Below, piece by piece: positions 24,390 through 36,239 of a DNA stretch of 64,000 nucleotides. The notes beneath the pieces were generated by a model, which was given only the letters and a program-made list of their open reading frames with translations, did not search any database and was not told the DNA's origin. Source of the stretch: Mesostigma viride (taxonomy: Eukaryota; Streptophyta; Mesostigmatophyceae; Mesostigmatales; Mesostigmataceae); contig RPFO01000059.1 of NCBI GenBank assembly GCA_009746045.1, forward strand, positions 1,170,928-1,234,927. The letters run 5' to 3'. Numbering within the stretch: the stretch's first letter is position 1; every line of letters begins with the position of its first letter. A program made the position numbers and the translations under genes.

Positions 24390-25713
24390 TTTTTAGGCTG
24401 GGGGAGGGGAAGTGGTTTGCCCGCGCTATTGCAAGCGTTCTTCCATGGGTTTCCGCAGGCGGGGATCGCGGTCATGACCTCGCGGGCGGGTGATCGACGT
24501 CACGCCATTCCTGAGGCAACTTCAGCTTGTGCCGACGCGATGTAATTACCGTATTTAGTGCCGAGTGCCGACCCGATGAATCTTGCTGCCGCAGGACTAT
24601 CCAGACTGCTGCCACTTGCAAAAACCACGCGGCGACAAGGATGCAGGATCTTTGTAAAGCACCCCGGTGCTCAAGGTTCAGTGCAGTTTCAGTTTATTTC
24701 CCACGCCGGCCGTGCTCGAAGTAACTCCTCACGTGTCCGCTCACGCATGCTGATATTAGGTACGGGGTTTCGTCAGTGACGTGCTGACCTTGGCTGACAG
24801 CTCCTCCCTTGCAGAGGCTCAGTGGACAGAATGGCACAACCGAAATGCGGAACTGTAAACGGAAGTTACCCCTTATCCAGATAACCTGTACTACGCCTGT
24901 CTCGGTCTGCTGCTGCTGCACTTGACGCTGACAGGGCAGCCGAAGCCGCACAAAATTGGGGTCGTGAGTCGTGACCCCCGTTGCGTGCCGCTTGTCACAC
25001 CGTGATGGCCCTCGTGAGTGGTGCTTTTCAACTTTTGCTCTACGCCACAAGCGAGCCGTGGTTTGCTGCTGCTTGTCCGTAGTCTGAACTCCCGGGATCC
25101 AAAATCGGATCTCCAGCCTGCAGCAACATTTTTCTCAATTCCGTACCCAAGTGGAGTATCATCCAACTAGAAACTATAGACACAATTTTACGAAATCATT
25201 AAGTCATTGCGACGTCTGGATAAACGGAGTGTGTGCATTTTGCCAGTCCAACCGTCACATCATGCATATGACGTGGAAATTGGATATGTTTCCAACGACG
25301 TTGTACGGATAAAGAATAATACCATGATCTTGCAATGATTGCACGACTCGAAGCGTTCGCTTTGCCCATGTGACGGGCCCACAGACATGGCTTCCACTAC
25401 GCCATCAAACCGTATAACAAAGCCGGAGGTATGTTCGTGCCTTTTGGTTATTTTAACGGAGTCGTGTTGAAGTTTTCAGATTTTTTTTTAAATATTTTTT
25501 TTACGGCATTACCCTTCCGACTGCAATGTGTGCATCACACTGAATCGCACATTTGCTACTTTGTACTTCATTCTTTAGTGCTTTGTAGCTGACTCCTATA
25601 AATGACCGTGTCATCGTGTCCTATGCCGCGATGGCTTCTTCCCTGCTTTTTCTCGTCAGATTGCGAAAAGAGCACGCTCAAACCTCCAAACGTCGCCTGC
25701 CAAAGCCGGCACG
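24390..25713. other. Divergent promoter region between protease and CCT genes
   Basis: No gene recognised. It should hold the upstream regions of both divergent genes. Short T-runs occur near 25480-25500. Confidence 0.4.
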
Positions 25714-28700
25714 ATGTTGTCAGCGAGGCAATGGCAGGCGTACCTCAGCCACTCGAGCCGCGATGCGGAGATGGCACGCTCATTGAAGAAAATTTTGAAC
25801 TCCTCGTACTTCAGGGTTAAAGTAAGCATCTAGCCATGTCCGGGGATGTCATTGTAAGAGAGCGCCTTGCCTTATGAGGGCGTGAGGGTGCAAAACTACC
25901 TTCGTTTCAGGTTGCACCCACCTGCATTGAAGAAAATTTTTTACGCTTATGCGCCTTCTGGTAGAGCTGTGTAATTCTGATGTGAAGACAAGAAATTTGA
26001 GGCCGAGCCTGTTCGCTGATTGTTCGACGTTGATATCGTTCTGAAAATCGCAGGTGTGCGAAACGGAGGATAAGCACGCAGCAGGGACGCAAAGCCCGGA
26101 CAGCGGCGTAGCTGCTTCGCAGGTTTTTCTTCTATTGCTCACTGAAGTGGCTCTTCGGGATCCAACGGTTCAGTCCCAGGTAAGCAGCTGTTTTTGCGGA
26201 ATTTTCTGAGTCGGAGGTCACCGGCAGTTGATTAGCACGGAACAACCTGCAATGTGCAAGAACCTGCGCACGGACCATTACTATGACCTGTTTATTATTA
26301 ACAAAGGTTCTGTTGTCGTGTTAGGGTTTTACATTGATGTACAACTAGGCCACCTGGGGATCTCCCTTGGCCACCAGGCGCATGTGCAGTGCGGGTGCTC
26401 GTGCTCAATCCTTTGTTTACTCAGCGGCGAACTGACCCAGCAGCAAATTGACACTGATGCAACTTTTTTTTCAAATGCGCCCGCAGCATTCTCTGAGCCA
26501 AATATTTTATTTTAAAGATCATGTGCCCTGCAAAAGCATGATTTTTGCAGAGTTTCATTCCTGCTCGTCGGCCTTGAGGATATGCACGTGCTTTCTATGG
26601 GTGGCACGATAACGGAAAAAAAGAAAAGAACTGTCCCATAAACTCGGGTGGTTTGCTGACAACTAAGACGATCTATGTTGACCCCCTATCGCTCCGTCAT
26701 GCAGGTGATGGAAGCCCTTCACCAGAACAAAGCGTTCGTTGTGGTGCAGGAGCAGGCACAGGCTGAGAGGTGAGCTTTCATGTGGCGCGGGGACGCGGGC
26801 GGTGGGTGTTTCCTACTGGAAGGCACATGCCAGCGCAGTATACCTGGGCGCACGGGATGCGGCAAGGGTTATCTCCCCGTCCCTACTGGCAAGGGGTCGA
26901 AATTGGATGCCACTATAGATGTATGCTGGTTGCCGATGCCCGTGCCAGCATCATAGAATTTTTTCCTTCCATTTTAGAGACTATTTTGAAGACAATACGG
27001 CAGTATAGTTTCTTATTAAAATATTCATGGCTTTCCTGTTGCATGCCGCGCGCCGCATGGCGCATCCCACTGTGTTTGCACAAAAAGCAAGGCAAGCAAG
27101 GCGTGTGCACCGCTTGCTGCCCACACGTTGCACCCCCAATGTGTGCACGCTTATGTAACCAAAGACGCACTTGGCCCCCACCTCCCGACACTCACCTATG
27201 CACACATGTGCTCACTCACCCGCCTCTTCTGTCCAATTGTATGGCTGCATCGCCTGCCTGGTGGCCACGACTACCGCACACAGGTTGGGCACCACGGGCC
27301 TGTTGGAAGCCATCCAATCAAATGGAGGCAGCTCCCAGGCAGAGGGGGCCGTGGCCCACGCCATCCTGCAGCGCGCCAGCCACAACTCTTCTGCCTGCGC
27401 CACCACCACCACCACCGCTGCCATGACTTGCGCGGCGGGAGGCCCGTCACCCACCTCCTCTCTGCCCGCCTCTTGCTCCTCCCCCTCGGCATGCTCCACC
27501 TCCTCCTTCAGCGGGTCGGCCACCACCACGCTTGGCGGGGACTCGCCCAATCTGACTGGTGAGCAGGGACCCTCCGCAACCATGGGTGGCCAAACCCATG
27601 ACTGGGAGGTGACCCGTGCGGATGGCGGCGCCCCCTTTGCATTTCTGACGGTGGCAATTCCCTTATCCCCGCTGCGGGCAGGCCACTCAAACCCCTCAGC
27701 GGACGTCCTGGTCAACGCCGTGCGACAGTTCTGCGCGGTGACCACCTCGCATGGCTCCCTCAGCAGCAACAGCGATGGCTCCCTGTGTGCGTCCACCTCC
27801 CTGTCCCCTTCCTCCTCGCCCTGCTCCAGCAAAGGAGGCCGCAGCGTCCGCTCGAGGGTGCTTGCTTCGGCCATCCCTGATGCTGCGGCGCTCCATGGAT
27901 CGTCCACCAGGGGGGTTGCATCTGACCAGGGGGCAGATGCTCGCGATGCCACGTCAGGGGCGGGGGCGGTAGTTGCGCCGTCACCCCCGGCCGCCTCGGC
28001 GACGGCTCTGCGCAGTGACAGCGGGTGCCCCCCCGATGACAAGGGCGCGGTAATCGAGGCGTGGCTGCACCAGGCATACCCGGACACGCACGATGGATTC
28101 TGTGACAAGGCGCTCGCGGGGGAGGACGCGCTCCAGGAGGTGGGAAGGAGGGACAAGGCATGAATGCCCTTGTGTCATTTACATTCTGTAAAAGTATTAT
28201 ACTACTATCTAGTTAGTAATATCTAGGCTACCCCGACCTGGGTATCTACATGCCATGCGTAGTTGAGGAGGCAACGCATTCAGATGGTGTAGGCCATCTT
28301 TACTGGGATGTTGGGGGAATGCTGTGCTCTAGTTGTTCGCTACAAGGCAGTCAGGCAGTGGTCCTGGGAACGGGCCCAACTAACAAACCATTTCTGCCCA
28401 CGTGCGCCCGCTTCCTTTCCCGCCAGGTGCTAGACTTGGACGGCGGCTTCATAGACGTGGACGTGCAGCCCCGCGCGACGCCCCCAAAGGCGAGCGCAGT
28501 TTCACAGGGCACAGCGACGTGCGACGCGCCCCGCCGCTTATCCACGGGGCCAGCGGCGGCCAAGGGCCAAACACCATCACAGGAGAACTCTGTGCGAGGA
28601 GACCACCACCTTTCGGGCACCTCTGGGGCAGCTCCTATGACCCGGGGCGCCGCACAAGGCACCCCGCAGGAGACGGCAGGCACGGCCGCTGCTGCCCTGC

Positions 28701-30991
28701 AGCACTTTGACATGATCCACACGGACGACCTGCACGGGGGTGGCCATGCCCCTGCGACCAATCCCCAGCTGGCCTACCTGGACATTCTGGACACCCCGAT
28801 GATGCTGGAGGACGACGACGACATCCTGCTGGCACCCGCGCTATCCCTCCCCTTGGCCGGTGGCCACATGTTCACCCGCAGCAGCAGCAGGAGCGGCAGC
28901 GAGGCGTACAATTTCCTTGACTATGACGACCTCCCGGCGGGTCCTGGTCTCGCTGGCAACGGAGCCCACTCCGGCGCCCAGTACGACCTGGGCCTCCCAC
29001 TCTCATGGGAGGGTGTCCCCCCCCCGCCGGCATCCAGCATGTCGCTGAGCACCGAAGCCGATGAGGATTACTGGGACGATGAGCTCGCGGATGATGCCGA
29101 GGGGGAGGAGGAGGGGAGGGGGCACAGCAACGGGGGGCTGGATGGCCGCAGGTGGGGGTGCATGGACGAGGGGTTTAATAACGTGTTTGGCGTGCAGGGT
29201 GGCTGCGGGGCGCTCGGGTCGGCCCTGGGTGTCTGGGGGGGCCAGGCGCGGTACCCGGGGGGGGAGATGCAGCGCAAGGCGAGAAGCCGGCGGGGGGGCC
29301 GGCAGCTGCAGGTATGAGCATGGTCATACAGGTTGCACGTGATCATGGTTTTCAGGGTTAGAAAGCGCGCATGAGGCTTACCTACAAGGCCAGGGACTAC
29401 ACCATCAAAGGACTCTCTTACGAAATGGCATCTAAACCACAGAGAGCTCGCCCTCCGCCTGGACGGTGTACAAGGTCAGGAATGCACACACCTTTTGTGT
29501 TTGGGTTGAACTCGCGTAGTGCAAGCTCCTTACCCACTGAACCCCCCCTCCCCGTCCCCTTGTCGGTTCCTGCCCTTGCCGGTTTCTTCCCTCGTCGATG
29601 GAATTTCCGTTGTTCCTGGTGCCAGGCATCCCATGCCATGGTGGGCCGCAGCGACGCCATGCCCTGCAGCAGCGGGTCCTCCTATTCCTTTGCCGGTGCC
29701 GAGCCAACGGGCATGGACCGCCCCTCGGACGGCGACAAGGAGATGGAGGACGAGAACGAGGCGGTGGACTGCGCTGGCGCTGGCGCTCGCAACCGCCACA
29801 CCATCGGGCTCACCCTCAACATTGCGTCGGTGCTGGATTCGTGGCAGGGGCCAATGTGGTCCACGCTGACAGGTGGCGGCATCGCAGGGGCGGATGTCGA
29901 CACCCGTGCGGCGACGGTGCCAGATGCAAGCTGCTACCCTGCTATTGTGGTACGTGTGCGCTTCAAGCAGCCATGGTTGCCGCACCCACCAGCACTTGGT
30001 ATGTGTTGGGCATGAGTACGATTCATGTGATCTTGGTTTAAGACATCCCTTTAATGGCTTCGCCCCCTCTGGTCCCTTCCCCTCCTTTTGAGCCGACTTT
30101 GCCCTGTTTTCCATTACCCCTCTCACTTTTTGAATCAAACATGTCCTGTTCTGCTTCCCTTTCAGTGCCACTTCCCTGCCTTTTCTTGTCGCCATTCCCT
30201 GGTGTTCAGGGCCCCCCGCTCCAAACCAAACGCGTTCATCGATTCATCGATTCCATTTTGACATGATCTCATCCTTTCCTTGTGACCTCCTGTCACCCCA
30301 CACAGGCCGACCTGGAGGCCTACCTGGGCCTCACGCCGTGTGCGCGCGAGGACCCGGAGGCCCGCGGCGCGCGCATCCTGCGCTACCGGGAGAAGCGGCG
30401 CACGCGGTGTTTCAACACGGGCGTGCACTCGGAGATGCGCCGGGCCAACGCACTCAAGCGACCCCGCGTCAAGGTGAGCCACCAGGGGGGCAAGAGGAGG
30501 TGGGAAGGTGTTTGCCGTTGGCTTGTTTCTCCCTGTGGCTCTCACCCGGTCAATCTGTTAGCGAAGCAAGCAAACCACGTCTGTGCGCGTGTCTGACTGC
30601 CTAGCTGGAAGACCTTGTCATGGTTACTTGGTACCACTGTGTATGTTAGGGGAAAGCATGCACCAACAAGCGGACCGGATTGTCTCGTTGATGGGTGCAG
30701 ATGAGCACGCAAAGATAGGTCGCCTTTTGCACACGCAAAGACAATCTAGCCCAAGATAACTTGCCTTGCTTGTCTGGTGTCATCCATGGGCTGCCCTTGC
30801 GATGTCCGAGAGCTGGGGAACGCGTACCTCAATAAAGGTCCATGGCATGGATTCCGTGCGTTGGGGGAAACTTTCCTTATGAAGCTTTGTACATTCTTGG
30901 TCTAACCGGGCTGTGCTTGGCCTTGTAAATTTGCTTCTTTCGTGGGCTCAATGATATGCAGGGCCGTTTTGTGAAGGTGGAGGCTTGCTAA
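25714..30991 (+). CDS. CCT-domain transcriptional regulator
   Basis: Probable nuclear regulator with a C-terminal CCT domain (CONSTANS/CO-like/TOC1 type), which in the green lineage binds DNA through NF-Y-like complexes. Exons: 25714-25821, 26123-26179, 26705-26769, 27284-28139, 28427-29311, 29626-29949, 30306-30473 and 30962-30991. All are GT-AG and phase-consistent, giving about 830 residues. The CCT domain is at about 787-828 (RILRYREKRRTRCF, then RRANALKRPRVK joined across the last intron to GRFVKVEAC). The N-terminus (MLSARQWQAYLSHSSRDAEM ...) is a short helical region I do not recognise; no B-box or response-regulator domain is visible. The middle is Ser/Ala/Gly-rich with acidic patches (LEDDDDILL, DEDYWDDELADDAEGEEEG) that could activate transcription. 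A motif NIASVLDSWQG before the domain resembles the short conserved motif of plant CCT proteins. The first exon is supported only by phase and codon pattern. Confidence 0.8.
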
Positions 30992-32040
30992 GCTGACGTT
31001 CACGCATGCCTGAGGGCATGCTGCATCCAGGTGCTCACATGGCGATAATAGTTGCCCCATCTATTCCTTTCTGGGAGGCCTGGGGGGTGTTTCATTAGGA
31101 GTGCTTCAAACCCCGAAGCTGAAATCTCGACCAACTATCAATGTCATCATTTTTCGCTGTCAAATACCTTGGGCTGATAAAATGGCTGCTTGCCTTGCCC
31201 ATACTGTGGAGCCTTCGGGTTGCTTCACACGTGCTATTTTTAAAACCCGGCACAACTGCGGGGCAGACATACGAAATCTTTTCGTTGAGACCCCGTGCCG
31301 CACTTGCGGCAATCTTAATAAATTAGGTCAGTGCTTAGGTAGTGGAGATGTGACCTATGTTCATTTTCTTCTGGCCAGTTACCATTCTCGTCAGTTGCTT
31401 GCAACGTCTTTTGACCGCATGAGTGGTGGGAAGTGGCTTTTTTGCAAAGCCATAATCTTGTTGGGGTCCGAGGATTGACAAGGCAGCTTGCTATTTGGAG
31501 GTTTACAAGTACGGGCTTCCATACCAGTTGGGGGAAGCGATGGCCCATTCTAACAACTCAACCGGCTCAGTGGTGCACCGGCAACTTCTTGGGGATTTAA
31601 TCACCTAAGATGTGCTCACATGCACTCTTTTGGATTGTCAAAAATAGCGATAGAACAGCAGCTGAGAACCTGAAACGGCACAGACGGAGGTGTATGCCAA
31701 GAAATCTGTCAGCCAGCCCAGAGGCGTGAAGGGATACCTGGCTGTTGTGCACATATCCAGAGCAATGTCTTACTGCCTGTGTATGATTAGGGACGTCTGA
31801 TCCAGAATGCATTTCATACGATAGCTTGGGTTTTATTGGTTGTTATACCTACAGAAAGAACAAAACCAAATAATAGGTATGTACACTGTTAGCTAGAAGG
31901 GCCATGGAAAGCAATACCAAAATTGGGATTCAATCGGTTGTGTAATATGACGCATTGATGTATGCGGCTGTTGATGAAAGCATGTATAGCAACAATGAAA
32001 GATTTATTAGAAAGTCCATTCATTTAATCATAATTAGTAA
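30992..32040. other. 3' flank of CCT gene and intergenic DNA
   Basis: About 1 kb with no gene or repeat I recognise. Open stretches near 31101-31478 lack family resemblance or splice context. Confidence 0.4.
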
Positions 32041-32840
32041 GTTACGCTCTCCCGTTGGGGAGTCCCGGAGCGCAATAACAACCATATTGGAGTCGATCCC
32101 TGTTTGTTGCACATTGCACAACGAGAGTGGGGGCAGAGGCTCCCTTGTGATCCTTCATGCCCAAATGCAAGCCACAGCTGCAGCTAGCACTATTCTGATC
32201 AGATTAGCACTATTGCATAACCTAAAAATCCTAACTGCCCTACTCGTCAAAACGCCTCCTCCTCTTGGGGGGAGGGGGCTTGCCCACAGGGTCGGGCGTG
32301 TGAGCCTTGACAATCTTCTGCCACCGCGTCTTGTTCTGCATGGCAGTCCAAAGAAGGGAGAGAGAGCTAGTGGATGCGGTATTCAAACTGGGCTGGGACC
32401 AGTAGGTCATCCAGCAACATCTGTACGTAGTTCGTGACATGTTTCCCTACCCTTTTGGGAATGCCCTTGGGGCCAGGCCAGGTCAGAATGTGCTGCCCTG
32501 GCTGGCCAAGCCGCTGGGGGCCTGCCAGACCAAGGGCGGTGTCGACCTGGCTAGTGCGAGCAAGGCGTCCTACAAATGCTATCCTACGCTGTCTAATCTC
32601 GTCCGAAATACGAGGCATGCCCTGATACAAAGACTCTGATGACGGGCGCTTGGAAAACCCTACGTTCAGGACCTGTCGGAGCATCCTGTAAACTGTGCCG
32701 TCTAGCCTAGATGCCAGTGTGGGTGTGAGTGTCCATGCCTCGGCGCCATACGTGAGCACCGTGAGGACGAGGACCTTGAAGAGCATGCGCTTGCGGTGGT
32801 CGCCCAGGCCCTTGGAGCGCCAGTAGGTGTTGTCGCCTAG
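32041..32840 (-). mobile_element. LINE fragment: RT C-terminal region and 3' end, minus strand
   Basis: The minus strand encodes LTYGAEAWTLTPTLASRLDG and RQRRIAFVGRLARTSQVD, typical of the region after the reverse transcriptase in non-LTR elements, in an open stretch from 32786 to 32367. A second stretch (32440-32240) ends TRWQKIVKAHT and a basic tail (KRRRRF), the conserved C-terminus seen in three copies here. The CTCCCGTTGGGGAG hairpin lies at the 3' end (near 32050). Confidence 0.7.
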
Positions 32841-32844
32841 GGTG

Positions 32845-33175
32845 TATTGAAAACCATATGCCCCTTCTCAGGGATATGTGTTACATATCCTCCCTTCTTT
32901 GGACTGCCATGCAGAACAAGAAGAGGTGGCAGAAGATTGTCCAGGCCCACACGCCAGCCCCTGTGGGCAAGCCACCTCCCCGCAAGAGGAAGGGGCGTTT
33001 TGCTGAGTAGTGTAGTTAGGATTTTCTAGACTAGAAAGCTTAGAGTTAGGTTAGTTCGATTACGCGGCTTCGTCCACCTCCACCCATCCAGCAAGGATAT
33101 GTGCTACATGATCTCCCAACGGAGGTATGTTATAATTTAATTTAATTTTTTAATCCTCCCCACGGGGGTATGTTA
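32845..33175 (+). mobile_element. LINE 3' end, plus strand
   Basis: Encodes KKRWQKIVQAHTPAPVGKPP, a basic tail and a stop, then a 3' region ending in ATGTGCTACATGATCTCCCA and AT-rich tail sequence. It is the inverted partner of 33186-33640. Confidence 0.65.
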
Positions 33176-33185
33176 ATTAATTAAT

Positions 33186-33640
33186 TAATTAACATACCTC
33201 CGTGGGGAGGATTAAAATTACTGAGACAGGGACAGTAAATTAATTTATTTAAATTAAGAACATACCTGCGTGGGGAGGATTAAATTAAAATTTAATTAAC
33301 TTATAACATGCCTCCGTTGGGAGATCATGTAGCACATATTCCTTGATGGATGGGTGGAGTGGAGGAAGCCGCGTAATCGAACTAACCTAACTCTAAGCTA
33401 TCTAGTCTAGAAAATCCAAACTACACTACGCATCAAAACGCCTCCTCCTCTTGGGGGGAGGTGGCTTGCCCACAGGGGCTGGCGTGTGAGCCTTGACAAT
33501 CTTCTGCCACCGCGTCTTGTTCTGCATGGCAGTCCAAAGAAGGGAGAGAGAGTGGATGCGGTGTTCAAACTGGGGCTGGCTGGGAGGATATGTAACACAT
33601 ATCCCTGAGAAGGGGCATATGGTTTTCAATACAAACTAGG
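33186..33640 (-). mobile_element. LINE 3' end, minus strand
   Basis: Encodes TRWQKIVKAHTPAPVGKPPP, a basic tail and stop. It lies tail-to-tail with the plus copy at 32845-33175, with TTAA repeats at the centre (about 33174-33196). Together they form an inverted repeat of roughly 320-450-bp arms with small differences. Confidence 0.65.
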
Positions 33641-33834
33641 TGACAACCTGCAGGTGGAACTTGTGTAAACTGCCACCTACTTGGCCGGGGTGCACAATTG
33701 AAGTGCACATGCGCCACCATGTATTCCAGCAGCTGTGCAAAGTTGCAGGCATGGGGTGGAAGATGATCATGGCGCTAGGCAATGGCTTGGGCATGATGGC
33801 GTCTCGGCAGAGAGTGGCTCTAAAAACAAAGTAA

Positions 33835-34750
33835 GGGTGTGGTCAAATACGTAATGATTCAGGCGCGCAAGCGGTTTGCCCGCATTGTGGGTAGGGAACC
33901 ACGGGTGCAGGTCGATACCCGTTTCTGGCATGGCGGGGCGGAAACGGAGATTCGGCTGGCGGACATCATCTATGCAGACGACACCACCCTCTTCGAGGGC
34001 ACTGAGCACGTGCAGGCGTGGCTTGACTGCCTGGCAATCGAGGCCCGTGCGGTGGGGCTTGAGGTCAGCAAGAAGACAGAGGCTCTGGCGATTGGGCTCA
34101 CTCAGCCACCGCCCTGAGGATAGCCGCTACACTACCGCCTCGTCTGCCATTACACTAGAGGACAGCTCGGTTGAGGATTACATCCCCATAGATCTAGTGC
34201 TTAATGGTTGGGGAATGATGCAGACGATATTTGTTTTAACTTTTGTGTAATTATTTTTTCCAATGAGATTAGCATAGTACTCCATCCACGGCATGCCTTT
34301 GCGCATGACACACAAGTAAGTACTTACTTACTTAATTAGCCACCGCCCGACCTCTTTCTCCTTGACGGCTCTCGAGTACGTCCTGTATATCGGGACCGCG
34401 TCAAGTTGCTGGGCAGCCTACTCCCCAGCTGCGAGGTCGATGTGGACCACCGTATCTCCCTCGCCTGGCACGCTTTACGCCAATACCGGGCCCTGTGGCG
34501 CAAGCCCTTGGGGCAAGAGAGAGAAACAGGACCTATCTTCCTGGTCCTCCCTGTTCTTACGTACGGGGCCGAGACGTGGACGTACCCTCACAGCCGACCT
34601 TGCCAGAAAGCTGGACGGCGGCGGTCACCAACATGCTGCGATCCATTTTTCGTGTAGGATACGCTGCTCATGCATGTTCGCAATGAGGACCTGTACCTCG
34701 GCATGCCATATATCACAAGCAGCGGCGCCTGCAGCTAGTAGGGCACTTAG
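33835..34750 (+). mobile_element. LINE reverse-transcriptase fragment with YADD motif, plus strand
   Basis: Encodes RLADIIYADDTTLFEGTEHV (the RT catalytic YADD) and LDCLAIEARAVGLEVSKKTE, then after an insertion continues with the RT thumb and the TYGAE region. It is split by the 223-bp insertion at 34115-34337 and has further frame changes after 34560. It is a relative of the minus-strand copy at 35192-36235. Confidence 0.7.
34115..34337 (+). mobile_element. 223-bp retroposon insertion with 11-bp target-site duplication
   Basis: AGCCACCGCCC flanks the segment on both sides (34104-34114 and 34338-34348). The insert ends in AAGTAAGTACTTACTTACTT. It matches the copy at 15366-15735. The host LINE reads through cleanly if one duplication plus the insert is ignored, so this is a late insertion. 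Confidence 0.78.
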
Positions 34751-35191
34751 CTTGCCGACATCGCTCCCGCCGCTCACAAGAAGCCGCGTACCACGGAAGC
34801 CACTTCCCATGTGGACGCCGAGGCTAACCTTGCGCCTGCCAACCCACCACCTTTACCGTCTGATTTAACCAAATATACAAGCCTTGGCACCCGCCTGCAA
34901 CCGGCCGACTTTGCGGCATTTTTCACCATACCGGTCGCCGACGTGCTGAAAGTCCTCAAATTCCGATACGACGCCGACGACATCCCAAGACCGGCGCGGC
35001 TGTGACAGAAGACCCCCCCTCTGCGTGGCAGCACTGGGAGGACGACCAGCTCCGCACAGCATGCCTCCTAACCTGCTGCCCGGAGCTTTGTAACCCGCTG
35101 GCGACCATCGCTGCCGCATCTGACGCCGCGGCCGACGCCGATCGACACCCCTGCCAGCGCAGCCGACCCCGCTGGGCTGCTGCGTGCCATT
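34751..35191 (+). other. Possible LINE-derived coding remnant
   Basis: A plus-strand open stretch (34811-35005) encodes LGTRLQPADFAAFFTIPVAD and VLKFRYDADDIPRPARL. The composition looks coding but I do not recognise it. It may be part of a LINE ORF1 N-terminus, given its setting. Confidence 0.3.
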
Positions 35192-36235
35192 AATTAGACT
35201 CGTGCTCCCGTTGGGGAGTCACGGAGCATTAACCCCGATGGATGGATGGGTGCAGGTGCAAACAGTCCTACCGGTTTATGCTATCTACATCAGCTACCTA
35301 CGACATGTATCTAACAGCATTACTAACAACAACATCTATCTATACAGCACTGGCGTGCCTGAGTCCCACGGGCTTGCACACGCGGGCGCTTCCCCACAGG
35401 GGGGGGCTCGTTGTTCTCCATGACCTGGGCCCACTTGGCCTTGTCCATCATCTTCTTCCAAATCACGGAGAGGCCTAGGCCCCCCATGTCCTCTACTAGC
35501 TGTTCTTTGAAGGTGCGGGCCTTGCGGCGTCTAACATTAGGGGGCCCGGCCCACGTCAGGAGGTGCCGCGGCCAGGCTGAGCTGGTCGCAGACCTGCGGG
35601 GGGGCCACGTGAGGTGTCTACCTGGTTGGTGCGAGCTAGGTGCCCTACGAGCTGCAGGCGCCGCTGCTTAATGGTGCTGGTGATATATGGCATGCCCTGG
35701 TACAGGTCCTCGTTGCGGACATGAGCAGCATATCCTACTCTGAAAATGGAACGCAGCATGTTGGTGACCGCGCCGTCCAGCTTGCGGGCCAGGTCGGCGG
35801 TGAGGGTCCACGTCTCGGCCCCATACGTAAGAACAGGAAGGACGAGGACCTTGAACAGGTCCTGTTTCTCGATCTTGCCCAGGGGCTTGCGCCACAGGGC
35901 CCGGTACTGGCGTAAAGCGTGCCAGGCCGGCGAGGGAGATGCGGTGGTCCACATCAACCTCGCAGCTGGGGAGCAGGCTGCCCAGCAGCTTGACGCGGTC
36001 CCGATACAGGACTCGAGAGCCGTCGAGGAGATAGAGGGGTGGCGGTGAGTGGGTGAGGCCAACCGCCAGGGCCTCTGTCTTCTTGCTGACCTCAAGCCCC
36101 ACTGCACGGGCCTCGATAGCCAGGCAGTCAAGCCATGTCTGCACGTGCCCAGTGTCCTCGATCGAAGAGGGTGGTGTCGTCTTCGTAGATGATGTCTGCC
36201 AGCCGAATCTCCGTGTCCGCTCCGCCATGCCAGAA
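35192..36235 (-). mobile_element. LINE RT fragment with 3' end, minus strand
   Basis: From its 3' end: TTAAT tail, CTCCCGTTGGGGAG hairpin, then the region encoding MLRSIFRVGYAAHVRNEDLY and YITSTIKQRRLQLVGHLART, then YLLDGSRVLYRDRVKLLGSL and the RT region with a damaged YADD equivalent (QTSSTKTTPPS). Two reading frames are needed, so it is broken by at least one frame change near 35890-35930. It is the best-preserved RT tail in the window. Confidence 0.7.
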
Positions 36236-36239
36236 TTCC

